Positions 45,399-55,598 of a DNA stretch of 64,000 nt are shown here, piece after piece. Origin of the DNA: Prillingera fragicola (lineage: Eukaryota > Basidiomycota > Tremellomycetes > Trichosporonales > Trichosporonaceae); NCBI GenBank assembly GCA_002335605.1, contig BEDY01000004.1, positions 1,054,001 through 1,118,000 on the forward strand. The letters are read 5' to 3'. The notes under the pieces are model-generated. The model saw only the letters and a program-made list of their open reading frames with translations. It was not told the DNA's origin and did no database searches. Every line of letters starts with the position of its first letter. Within the stretch, counting starts at the first letter, position 1. A program made the position numbers and the translations under genes.

Positions 45399-46340
45399 TG
45401 GAATCCAACAAAGGTGCGAGTTTCCTATCACCAATCAGAGGCATAGCGACGATGGTGTCGAGCGGACAGGACCTGGCAACCTGAAGGGCAAAGTAACTGA
45501 CGGGGTGGAGACGAGACCGCTAAATCGGATGAGCAGGTACAAACCGGTGAGGGGGCTCAACCTCGCACCGCCACTTGCATTAACGACCCAACTCATACAC
45601 ACTATGCCAATGTCGTTACAGTCTGTGAACCGCATGCAACTACTACTGCCGAGGCTTATTCAATCTTTCTTGTGTGCTCGCAAAGTACAGCCGCGCTGTA
45701 GCTGGTAATATCAGTGTGGTAATCAGCCATATAGCTGCCGTTTCCGCAGCGGGGGTAAACCAATTTACAACTCCGTCGTCGTCTACCGAGATAACCTCTC
45801 AACCGGTAGATTACTCTTTCAACGGAGATCTGTGACCTGCGGCAGCCCGCCCCGTCTCTACCTGAGGTACACCAGATCTGCCGTTCGCGCAACGGCGGAG
45901 ATTAAAAGAAGGCACTCGGGTCCGCAACGTAGACGTTGCAGATTCTGGTGGACGTCGCACCGGTGATGTGGGGCTCACCAGCGGCGTTAAGCATTCTCGG
46001 TGTTCTCATCGCAAAAGCGGAGCGGCATTTAGCCAGTTCAACTGTCGTGATATCAATAATGTGCGGTCAAAGTTTACTCTTGGCGGTGTTAAGCGAAGCC
46101 ACGCGATCCTCCGCGGCAGTCTTGGTGCGGGGTGAGGTTGTGGGCTGTAGTCACACAGAGATGGCTCCACGAATTCCACAAGGCCTCGCCCTCTCTGTCA
46201 CCGGAGGTGGTATCAAGGTTGGTAACGAACAGTCCGAACTCCTATTTCATGTGCGACGCTCACTTTCCCTGGCTGTTCCTGCGATCTGGGGTCAACTGCG
46301 TTTGGAACTGGGACCTATTAATCATACGACAGGGTCTGGA

Positions 46341-46356
46341 GGGGGGGTGGGGGGGG
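46341..46356 (+). repeat. G7-T-G8 tract
   Basis: Two long G runs separated by one T, about 230 bp beyond the ADE5,7 stop. It could form a G-quadruplex or act as an obstacle to polymerase on one strand; this is speculative. Confidence 0.5.
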
Positions 46357-46581
46357 TCGGACCCCATCGGCAAAGTACGGCTTCTGAGTTAGACATGAGT
46401 TATGCCCAGAAACGTAAGTATTGTGAAGCCAGAAAAGTAGTCTTGCCGGACAAGTCCGCAAGTTACCTGCCCAGGCCGTAAGGGGTACTTCCCGTCTAAC
46501 AATGTACATGGCCTTCTACCCTAACAATGGCCGATACCCAATGACACACTCCTCCGTTCCTGTGGACCTGCGGCGGCGATT

Positions 46582-49063
46582 CTATGCCGACCAGCTCTCC
46601 ATGCCCTCGTATGCGACACCAGGGGTGTTGGTAACCTCACCCATGACGAAAGCCTCCGGCTCTCCGTTCTGGTGGAGGCTGTCGAGGGCGGCGTCGAGCT
46701 GGTTCTTGCCAACAATGATGACCATGCCCACACCACAGTTGAAGGTGCGAGCCATCTCAGAGGGCGCGACGTTGCCGGCCTTCATGAGCCACTTCCAGAT
46801 GGGAGGAAGAGTCCAGCTCTTGAGGTTGAGCGTGACACCAAGATTGGGGTGGTCAACAAACACGCGAGGAATGTTCTCGGTAAAGCCACCGCCGGTAATG
46901 TGGCTCATGCCCTTGAAGACACCGGCGCGGATACCGGGAAGGAGGGGCTTGATGTAAAGGCGAGTGGGGGTGAGGAGAGAGTCACCAACGTTCATGCTCT
47001 CGTCCCAAGGAGCAGTGGACGAAAGCTGAAGGCCGGCTACGGCGCAGATCTTGCGGATAAGCGAGAATCCGTTCGAGTGAGGGCCGCTCGAAGGAAGACC
47101 AATGATGACATCGCCAGCGCACATGTCGTTGCGGGGAAGCATCAGGTCGCGCTCGACGGCACCGACGGCAAATCCAGCCAGGTCGTAGTCGTCACCGTGG
47201 TACATGCCAGGCATCTCGGCAGTCTCACCACCGATGAGGGCGCACCCAGACTCGAGACATCCCTGGGCAATGCCAGTGACAACGTCGGTCGCGACGGGCA
47301 CATCCAGCTTGGAGCAAGCAAAGTAGTCGAGGAAGTAGAGGGGCTCGGCACCCTGAACGATGAGGTCGTTGACGCTCATGGCGACAAGGTCAATACCGAC
47401 AGTCGAGTGCTTGCCGTGGCTGAGGGCAACGCGGAGCTTGGTTCCAACACCGTCAGTGCCAGAGACAAGAACGGGGTCGCGGAAACCAGCAGCGGTGAGG
47501 TCAAAGGCACCTCCAAAGCCACCAATCTCGCCGTTGGCGCCGGGGCGACGAGTAGCCTTGACTACTGGCTTGATAGCGTCCACAAGAGCGTTTCCGGCAT
47601 CAACGTCGACACCAGCGGCAGCGTAGGTAAGTCCCTCTGCAGGGGCGGCCTTGGCGGAGCCGGCGGCAGCGTCCAATGCGCGGTAGGCAATGTCGCGGCG
47701 GATGGTCTTGCCCTTGAACTCGACGGCGTCCACCCCCTTGTAGGCAAGGTCTACGGCCTCACGGAGAGTAGCGGCAGCGGCAGCAACGGCGAGGACACGA
47801 CCACCGTCGGTCACAAGCTGGTTGTCCTTGATGGTGGTACCAGCGTGGAAAACCTGAACACCAGCGGGAACCTGACCGACCTCGATTGGCACGCCCTTGG
47901 GGTAGCTGCCCGGGTAGCCCTCTGAAGCACAGACAACCGACACAGCGTAGCCGTCACGGTAGCCGAGCTTCACGCTGTCAAGGCGGCGCTCAACGCAGGC
48001 AAGCATGACCTCAAGGAGGTCGGTCTCGTCATCGAGGAGGAGCATGAGAGCCTGGGTCTCGGGGTCACCGAAGCGCACGTTGTACTCAAGGGTCTTGGGA
48101 CCGTTGGCAGTGAGCATGAAGCCGGTGAAGAGGAGACCGACAAAGGGATGGCCGTCCTCGCGCATGCCCTTGATTGTGGGCTCGAGAACCTCCTTCACGA
48201 CGCGGTCCATGACCTCGGAGGTGGCGACGGGGGCGGGGGCGTAAGCACCCATGCCGCCAGTGTTGAGGCCAGTGTCACCCTCGCCAATGCGCTTGTGGTC
48301 CTGGGCGGCAGGCATAGGAACAATGGTGTAGCCGTCGGAGAAGGCAAGGACCGAAATCTCGGGACCGGTCAGGAATTCCTCAATAACGACCTCATCACCG
48401 GCGTCACCAAACTCCTTGTCAACCATAACGCTCTTAAGCGCCTCAAGCGCCTCCTGCGTAGTCTCGGGGATGAGAACACCCTTACCGGCGGCGAGGCCAG
48501 AGGCCTTGATGACGCAACGGCCAGAAGCAAAGGGCTCCGACTTGATGTAGGCAACAGCCTCCTCGTACTGGGGCAAGGTGAAGGTCTTGAAGCCAGCAGT
48601 GGGAATGTTGTGGCGCTGCATGAAGGCCTTGGACAAGGCCTTGGAGCCCTCCAGGAGGGCGGCGGCGGGAGAGGGGCCAAAGACCGAGATACCAGCTTTG
48701 TTATGTCAGGACCAGCTCTTTCAGTAGCGCGCGTCACAGCTGCAACTCACCCTTGCGGAAGATGGCCTCAGCACCATCGACGAGCGGCTGCTCGGGACCG
48801 GGGACGACAAGGTCAACGGCGTTCTCCTGAGCAAACTTGACAGCCTCGGCGTAGCCAGCCTTGCCACCGTAGGGAATGGCAACGTTCTGGACCTTTGATC
48901 CGATCGACGCGGAACCACCGTTGCCAGGAGCGATGAAGATCCGCTTGACACGGGGGGACTGAGCAAGCTTGAATGCGAGAGCATGCTCGCGACCGCCGGC
49001 ACCGAGAAGGAGGACGGTGAGGTCGGTGGCCTGGGCCGGGAAGGAGACGGGCTCAGCAGCCAT
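46582..49063 (-). CDS. ADE5,7: Bifunctional purine enzyme GARS-AIRS (glycinamide ribotide synthetase / AIR synthetase)
   Basis: Two exons (48751-49063, 46582-48695) with a 55-nt intron encode 808 residues. The N-terminal ATP-grasp half (about 1-430) is phosphoribosylamine-glycine ligase: LLLGAGGREHALAFKL, APGNGG, VVPGPEQPLVDG, CVIKASGLAAGKGVLIP, NTGGMGAYAPAP, and EYNVRFGDPETQALMLLL. The C-terminal half is AIR synthetase: GGFGGAFDL, VSGTDGVGTKLRVAL, VNDLIVQGAEPLYFLDYF, LIGGETAEMPGMY, and HITGGGFTENIPRVF. It catalyses steps 2 and 5 of de novo IMP synthesis in the cytosol. The two-domain fusion is the normal fungal form. Codon use is strongly biased, producing codon-aligned open frames on the opposite strand. 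It shares a 336-bp divergent promoter with AGM1. Confidence 0.98.
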
Positions 49064-49399
49064 TGTGAGTGTTTTGAGTTGGTTGCCTGTGAGGCAGAAG
49101 AGAAATGGACGTGAATGCGAGCAGCAACGGTGCCAGGGCCACCATACAATGACCACCGACTTCGAGTCCGAGTTTGAAAAAATCAGCCTCCGCGGGGGTT
49201 GATAGGGCAAGGAATACAGACAGCCACAGTGCGGAAACATTCACGGCATTTGCCACGTGTTGCCACGTGCTGCTCACTGGTTCCTCTGTTGTTGTGGGGT
49301 CTCCAGCCCTGCCTGACGCGTGCCGTGTCGTTCTGGCAAGGTCGCGAGGATGTTGCCTTTATGACAGTACACTTTCCTTTCACTTCTACAATAACAGCA
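49064..49399. promoter_or_regulatory. Divergent promoter between ADE5,7 and AGM1 with twin CACGTG sites
   Basis: Two successive 10-bp units, TGCCACGTGT (49251-49260) and TGCCACGTGC (49261-49270), place two CACGTG cores exactly 10 bp apart, on the same face of the helix. They lie about 190 bp from the ADE5,7 ATG and 130 bp from the AGM1 ATG. CACGTG is the core bound by bHLH factors of the Cbf1/Pho4 kind. Regulation is inferred. Confidence 0.6.
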
Positions 49400-51286
49400 A
49401 TGTCGACCCAGGCTCAGTCTACTCAGGACAACTCGGCACTCTTCGCCGCCATTGCCAAGGCTGCAGACAAGTATCCCAAGCCTCAAGGCGTCACCTTTGG
49501 CTATGGCACTGCTGGCTTCCGCACTCTGTATGTGTCCGCCACTGCACCAGTCTGTCCATGAGCTCACCCACATCTTCCAGCGCGAGCAAGCTTCCTTCTG
49601 TTCTCTTCCGCGTCGGTCTTCTTGCAGTACTCCGCTCTCAGCGCTGCAAAGCTACCATTGGTGTGATGGTCACTGCATCGCACAACCCCGAGCCCGTAAG
49701 TGTTCTGACTTGATCTCGGCGACAAAGCTGATAGCTTGTAGGACAATGGTGTCAAGCTCGTCGACGCCGCCGGAGAGATGCTGGAGCAGTCATGGGAGGC
49801 ATATGCCACGACACTGGCCAACTGCGACACCACCGATGAGCTCGTCAAGGCGTACCAGTCCATTGCATTGCAGCTTCGCGTTGACGCTGCTGCACCGGCT
49901 TCGGTCGTGTACGCCTACGACACCCGTCCCTCTGGCCCTGAGCTCATTACGGCTCTCGAGACTGCCTTTGGTGCGTATGGTGACATCCTGAAGACTACCA
50001 ATCTCGGCGTTCAGACCACACCTATTTTGCACTATGTCGTCAAGGCTGTCAACGACAAGTCGGGATCCTTTGGCAAGCCCACTGTTGAGGGATACTATGA
50101 AAAGCTCGCCGCTGCGTTCAAGACTCTGATTGTGAGTTCTGCCGACTAGAATGACACTGACATATAGGGTAACCGCGGCCCTCTTGCGCCTTTGTACGTT
50201 GACTGCGCCAACGGTGTCGGTGCTGTCGCCCTGGCCGAGTTCCAGAAGCACATGGGCGACTTGATCCCCCTCAAGGCTATCAACGCCGACATTGGCAAGG
50301 CTGGTGCCCTCAACTCGCAGTGCGGTGCCGACTTTGTCAAGACCAAGCAGCAGCTTCCTCCGTCCGTGGCCTCGGCAGGCTCCCTCGCGGCCCCCAACAC
50401 TCGTGGTGCCAGCTTTGACGGAGATGCTGACCGCATCGTCTACTACTATCTTCGGGATGGCAAGACCTTCCGTCTCCTGGACGGCGACAAGATTGCCGTG
50501 CTTTCGGCTCTCTTCATTGGCGATCTTGTCAAGCGCTCCCACATTGCGGAGGGACTGCAGGTCGGTGTTGTTCAGACTGCCTACGCCAACGGCAGTTCGA
50601 CCAAGTTTATCAAGCAGGTAGGACCGATTTACAATTGACCTGCGCTGACTGAAGCGTGACATTCCCATCACCTGCACTGCCACCGGTGTCAAGCACCTTC
50701 ACCACGCTGCTCAGCGTTATGACATTGGCGTCTACTTTGAGGCCAACGGCCACGGCACCGTCCTCTTCTCGGACGAGGCTCTGGAGACGCTCCGCAAGGC
50801 TGAGCCCTCCAGCCCCGATGAGGCTACTGCAATCAAGAACCTCCTCGCCCTCTCCGAGCTCATCAACCAGGCTGTTGGAGATGCGCTCTCTGACATGCTT
50901 CTCGTCGAGGTCGTTCTGGCCCACCGTGGCTACGGAGCCGCCGAGTGGGACGCAGGCTACGAAGACCTCCCCAACCGTCTTGTCAAGGTTGAGGTGCCTG
51001 ACCGATCAATCTTCAAGACCACTGACGCTGAGCGCAAGCTCACGTCGCCTGCGGGTCTTCAGAAGGAGATTGACGAGACTGTCCTCAAGGTCGACCAAGG
51101 CCGCAGTTTTGTGCGCCCCAGTGGTACTGAGGACTGTGTCCGAGTTTACGCCGAGGCGGCGACTTCGCCGGCGGTTGAGAGTGAGTCCCACGTCCCACGT
51201 GTATACCGCCCCTAACCGCCACAGGCCTCGCTGCTGCTGTCACCGAGCTCGTCAAGACCTTTGCTGCCAATGCTGCTGCCAAGTAG
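49400..51286 (+). CDS. AGM1: Phosphoacetylglucosamine mutase
   Basis: Six exons (49400-49527, 49581-49695, 49742-50131, 50168-50617, 50655-51180, 51225-51286) encode 556 residues. The enzyme converts GlcNAc-6-phosphate to GlcNAc-1-phosphate for UDP-GlcNAc, the precursor of chitin, N-glycans and GPI anchors. The catalytic phospho-serine is in [14 protein letters not shown], split by an intron directly after HNPEP. The magnesium loop is [12 protein letters not shown]. The sugar-binding stretch is [13 protein letters not shown], and the phosphate-binding loop [15 protein letters not shown] is near the C-terminus. Length and motif order match eukaryotic Agm1/PGM3. The gene is followed by phosphoglucomutase in the same direction. 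A 17-bp tandem duplication begins at the stop codon itself (51284-51317). Confidence 0.96.
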
Positions 51287-51317
51287 AAGAGGCTGCACAG
51301 TAGAAGAGGCTGCACAG
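51284..51317. repeat. 17-bp perfect tandem duplication starting at the AGM1 stop codon
   Basis: The unit TAGAAGAGGCTGCACAG occurs twice without gap (51284-51300, 51301-51317). Its first three bases are the AGM1 stop codon, so the second copy carries a spare TAG in the 3' UTR. Confidence 0.9.
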
Positions 51318-51626
51318 AAGCGAAGGGTCCCTTGTACTAGATGCGACGCATTTGTATGAACAATAGAAACCGCAAAGCGGGTGGTCATGTCCGCCTGCCG
51401 GGGGGGTCATTGAGGCTGGCCGGACGTCATTGGATGATGCAAGTGCGGCAGTGACGAAGTAGCTGCCGCCGGTTCAGGCACGAATGTCGGGCCGTTCTCC
51501 CCAGACTACTCCCCCGCCTCCCCCCACCACGTATTACGTTCACTTTGAACAGTCCCCATCTGTTTTCCTTCTTCTCCCTCTCTCATACTCTTCATACCTA
51601 CTATCCGAAACTGGTCAATAAGAACG
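51287..51626 (+). promoter_or_regulatory. Spacer between AGM1 and phosphoglucomutase
   Basis: The 340-bp interval contains the AGM1 3' region and the PGM promoter. The last 100 bases are very pyrimidine-rich (CTTCTTCTCCCTCTCTC), as seen before PMA1 and typical of strongly expressed fungal genes. Confidence 0.5.
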
Positions 51627-53573
51627 ATGTGCGTATATGGGCCACTGTCGCCTAAAGCTCAAATCTTCACCTGGCTAACCCACCCTAGGTCTGTCGTCAC
51701 TGTCCAGACCACGCCCTTCGAGGGCCAGAAGCCCGGCACTTCGGGCCTTCGTAAGAAGGTGTGTAGCTGCGAGCATAGTCGCACCGAAGAGGAGGACAAG
51801 GTGCTAACAAGTCCCAGGTCAAGGTGTTCCAGCAGCCCCACTACACCGAGAACTTCGTTCAGGCTACCTTCACCGCCATGCCCGGTGGTAGCGAGGGCAA
51901 GACCATTGTTGTCGGTGGTGACGGTCGCTACTGGTCACCCGAGGTTTCGCAGATCATCCTGCGCCTCGCTGCTGGTAACGGCATCAAGCACGTTGTTGTT
52001 GGCAAGGATGCCATCCTTTCGACCCCCGCCGTTTCGGCCCTGATCCGCTCGCTCAAGACTGACGGCGGTATCCTTCTCACCGCCTCGCACAACCCCGGTG
52101 GCCCCGAGAACGACTTTGGTATCAAGTTTAACACTGCCAACGGTGGCCCTGCTCCTGAGGAGGTTACCAACAACATTTACAAGATCACCACCCAGATCAG
52201 CAGCTACAAGCAGGTCGAGCTTCCTGACGTGAGCATTGCAGTGCTGGACCTTGAGCCATGACGCTGATAACCTCGCAGCTTGATCTCTCCAAGACTGGCG
52301 AGTTTGAGCACGGCCCCCTCAAGGTCACCATTGTTGACTCGGTCACCGACTACATTCACCTCCTCAAGTCGATCTTCGACTTTGACATGATCAAGAAGTG
52401 GCTCCACGAGACTTCGCCCAAGCCTTCGGTTCTCTTTGACGCGCTCAACGGTGTCACTGGCCCTTACGGTCGTGCCATCTTTGTTGAGGAGCTTGGTCTC
52501 GACGAGAAGTCGATCCAGAACTGCACTCCCCTCCCCGACTTTGGTGGTCTCCACCCCGACCCCAATCTCACCTACGCCCACACCCTTGTCGAGGTTGTTG
52601 AGAGGGACAACATCCAGTTCGGTGCTGCCTCGGACGGTGATGGTGACCGTAACATGATCTACGGCAAGAGCGCCTTTGTCACCCCTTCGGACTCGGTTGC
52701 CATTATTGCCGACTGGGCCGAGAAGGCCATCCCCTTCTTCAAGGACGGCCTCAAGGGTCTTGCCCGTTCCATGCCTACTTCGGGTGCCATTGACCTTGTC
52801 GCCAAGGAGAAGGGCGTTGAGTGCTTCGAGGTCCCCACTGGTTGTGAGTACAAACGGACAGTAGTGCAAGGCAATGCTGACAAGCTATCAGGGAAGTTCT
52901 TCGGCAACCTTATGGACGCCGGCCGCCTGTCGATCTGCGGTGAGGAGTCGTTCGGCACTGGTTCCGACCACATCCGTGAGAAGGACGGTGTCTGGGCTGT
53001 CGTCGGTGAGTCAATTGGGAGTTTATCGTCTGGCGGTGACTAACCGTATCAGCCTGGCTCTCGATCCTTGCCAAGGCCAACCAGGACAAGCCCGGCACTG
53101 GCATCAACGACATTCTCCTTGCGCACTACAAGAAGTACGGCCGTAGCTTCTTTTCGCGCTACGACTACGAGGAGGTCGAGTCGGAGGGTGCCGAGGCGAT
53201 GATGGACCACCTTCGCAAGACCTTTGCCGACAAGTCGTTTGCCGGCACGAAGCTCAAGGCCACGACGTCAGCGACCGAGTTCGAGGTCGCGTCTGCCGAC
53301 GACTTTAGCTACACCGACCCTATTGACGGCTCGATTTCGACCAAGCAGGGTCTGTACATCAAGTTCACCGACGGCTCGCGTGTCATCTTCCGTCTGTCGG
53401 GTACTGGATCGTCGGGCGCCACTGTGCGTCTGTACGTTGAGAAGTACAGCCGCAACGAGTCTGAGTACGGAGACGATGCCCAGGTTGGACTGAAGCCTCT
53501 TATCGAGGTGGCTCTTGCCGTGTCCAAGCTCCAGGAATACACCAAGCGTGACGAGCCCAACGTTATCACGTAA
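51627..53573 (+). CDS. PGM2: Phosphoglucomutase
   Basis: Six coding exons (51627-51628, 51689-51758, 51818-52228, 52279-52843, 52892-53005, 53053-53573) encode 560 residues. The start codon is split: AT ends exon 1 and G begins exon 2 after a 60-nt intron (donor GTGCGT, branch GCTAAC, acceptor CCTAG). The spliced protein starts [20 protein letters not shown], the expected Pgm N-terminus. Without splicing the intron is open and in frame with an upstream-coincident ATG, giving a 20-residue longer N-terminus. Catalytic features are the active serine in [20 protein letters not shown], the metal loop DGDGDRNM, the sugar-binding [18 protein letters not shown], and the phosphate-binding [16 protein letters not shown]. 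It interconverts glucose-1-P and glucose-6-P, linking glycolysis to UDP-glucose for glucan and trehalose. Confidence 0.97.
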
Positions 53574-54380
53574 GCTAGGGCGCAGCAGGCACACATGCTC
53601 GCACAACGTGGCCATAGTGGATGATTTGAGAAGACATGCAACTGTAATATCTGGGAGGACCGATAGAGCAGTCATGGTTGGAGCAAAGGGCTGGGCCTTT
53701 GCGGCCACATCCGACCCTCGTTCCTGCCGTTCCCGTGTGCGTTAACAAAGGTGGCTGCGCGTCCTCGATGTGGAATGGACTTTTGAGGTCGCCCAGTGTC
53801 CAGGCCGTCGACCACAGGTCCTGTGCGTTCAGCTGACCAGTTCAAGGTTCCAACAGCCTTACACGACTGACAATGTCAGGGCGAGCGAGGGCAAGGCGAG
53901 ATTGTACAAAGGAAGTCTGAGAGAGGCCTTGATGTGCCCGCTCACTGACGGCGCGTCGCACCTAGTCCAGAAACGTGGCATACCCTTCAGCCTGGGCCAA
54001 CGCAGCAATGTGAGCAGACAAGCTGATGCCGAGCACAGTCGCACAGGAGTGGTTGAGCGATCAGCGAGGTGCATACATACGAGAATTCAGTATTGGTGGC
54101 GTTTGCGTTCCTCGGCGGAACAAGGTTGTGCGTGCCGAGAGACTGCCCAAGGTCGAGACTTTTGGATCTGGTGGCGGAGAGGCTATGTCAATGCTTGCGA
54201 GCAGCCTCAAAGTGATGCATGTGTTGGCCCGTGAGAAGAGGCTCGACTATTTTTGCATTATGGCATCGGTGGCGAGAACCAGTACCCCAAGAAGTGTCTT
54301 GCGAAAGAGTGAGCGGGAAGCAGAGCTCAGTTTGGGCATGCATGCCGTTGCCATCGGTGGCCGGTGGCTTGGAAGTGGCC

Positions 54381-54401
54381 TGTGAGCTGTGAGCTGTGAG
54401 C
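54381..54401. repeat. Three tandem TGTGAGC units
   Basis: A 7-bp unit repeated three times without mismatch in the spacer upstream of OPY2. Confidence 0.75.
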
Positions 54402-55062
54402 TTGGGTTCGGAGCATTGCGCGGCCAAGGAGCGCCCGGCGACAGAGAATGGTGACTTTCTGGGAGGACGAGTGCCCTGACCGAGGGCCGCGAGGCTTTGC
54501 GGGCTGTGGCCTCTGGTGCCCGGCCAGCTTGCCAAGGTTTGCTGGTTCTCGTGGTCCGGGCTCCGGTGCAGCAGGTACTGCACACGGTTGACGCATGCAG
54601 GCAAACGACCCGAGGGCAGTGAGTGAGGTACAAGCCAAGTCAGGACCCAAATGAAATCCAGACTGACTGGCACTTTGGGTCTCGCAGCTCCCTCGAGCCT
54701 CGAACGACGACGCCGATTAACGCAAGGACAGACAGCGGAACACCGTCGCTACCCATCTATGCTCCCATCAGCAGCACCGTTGCCTACGTCTTGCTCCATT
54801 GCATACACTTTGACTTGTACAATCCTTTTCGACACACTTGCTTCTACAGAGTGTGCAATTTGGGTGTAAAGCCCTACAACTGGACAAACCCTTCACCCCT
54901 GATCACAACACGCACGGCACGTTTTAGGTCGCCAGGGGAAAACCGCCGCCTCGCAGCACCAGCTAGATCAACGACGACCCCGTTCATCCATCCGACCTCT
55001 GTATACTCTTTGTTGGGCTTGTACATATCCATCTTCGCCTGGCGCGATCACTACCACTACCA

Positions 55063-55085
55063 CCCCTACCCCCACCCCCACCCCC
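55063..55085 (-). promoter_or_regulatory. G-quadruplex-forming tract upstream of OPY2
   Basis: The plus strand has C runs of 4, 5, 5 and 5 separated by one or two bases. The minus strand therefore has four close G-runs, the classical quadruplex pattern. It lies about 510 bp upstream of the OPY2 ATG. Function is unknown. Confidence 0.55.
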
Positions 55086-55540
55086 ACGACACCTCCTCCC
55101 ATCTCGTATCCATCGAAAGTGTCTGCTCTTCCAAAGGAAACACCGTGCAGACACCGCTTCTGCCATCTCCCGTTTCCAGACACACAAGTGCCTACGACTC
55201 CCGGTCCCGCGCGTCGTCTTGATTCGCACTGCACCCAACTGCACGCGTTACTCGCGAGCATTGACCATCTTGAATCTAGGACACTTGCGTTGCATTTCGA
55301 CTTCTTGAGCCCTCTGTGCATCGACTCCTTTGGAAAGCACCTAAAACGCAAAGGGCGGTGACAAGACTCTTGGCTTTGTTTCGGCCTCGTCCTTGTTACC
55401 GCTGAACTAGACCTCGCTGTCCCTCAAGTGCGCGTGTCCCTTTCTTTCTCCACAGCTGGGGGCGCAATCTGCACCGTTCGAACAACGAGATCCGACTAAA
55501 GCACGAACGCCAAGCTCTGAGAGCTCGAGTTCACAGTCTT

Positions 55541-55561
55541 ATCACCCATCACCCATCACCC
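55541..55561. repeat. Three tandem ATCACCC units
   Basis: A 7-bp unit repeated three times, ending 37 bp before the OPY2 ATG, probably in its 5' UTR. Confidence 0.75.
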
Positions 55562-55598
55562 ACTTTCCTACCCCCTCTTCTGCCTTGCCTTTGTCACC

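Larger units (their letters stand above)
44601..46581. other. Gene-free region between orphan gene and ADE5,7
   Basis: About 2 kb with no supported gene on either strand. It contains an inverted repeat (45380-45398) and a G-rich tract (46341-46356). The orphan gene and ADE5,7 converge on it, so both 3' regions lie here, but the length exceeds what terminators need. Confidence 0.45.
53574..55598. other. Gene-free region upstream of OPY2
   Basis: About 2 kb between PGM2 and OPY2. I find no gene. It contains three units of TGTGAGC at 54381-54401, four C-tracts at 55063-55085 (G-quadruplex-forming on the minus strand), and three units of ATCACCC at 55541-55561 close to the OPY2 ATG. The last 600 bp are CT-rich, suggesting a long leader or promoter for OPY2. 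Confidence 0.45.

Noticed and set aside
46672..47925. 417-codon plus-strand frame opposite ADE5,7
   Set aside because: Same codon-aligned antisense effect; no domain, and the minus-strand gene is unequivocal.
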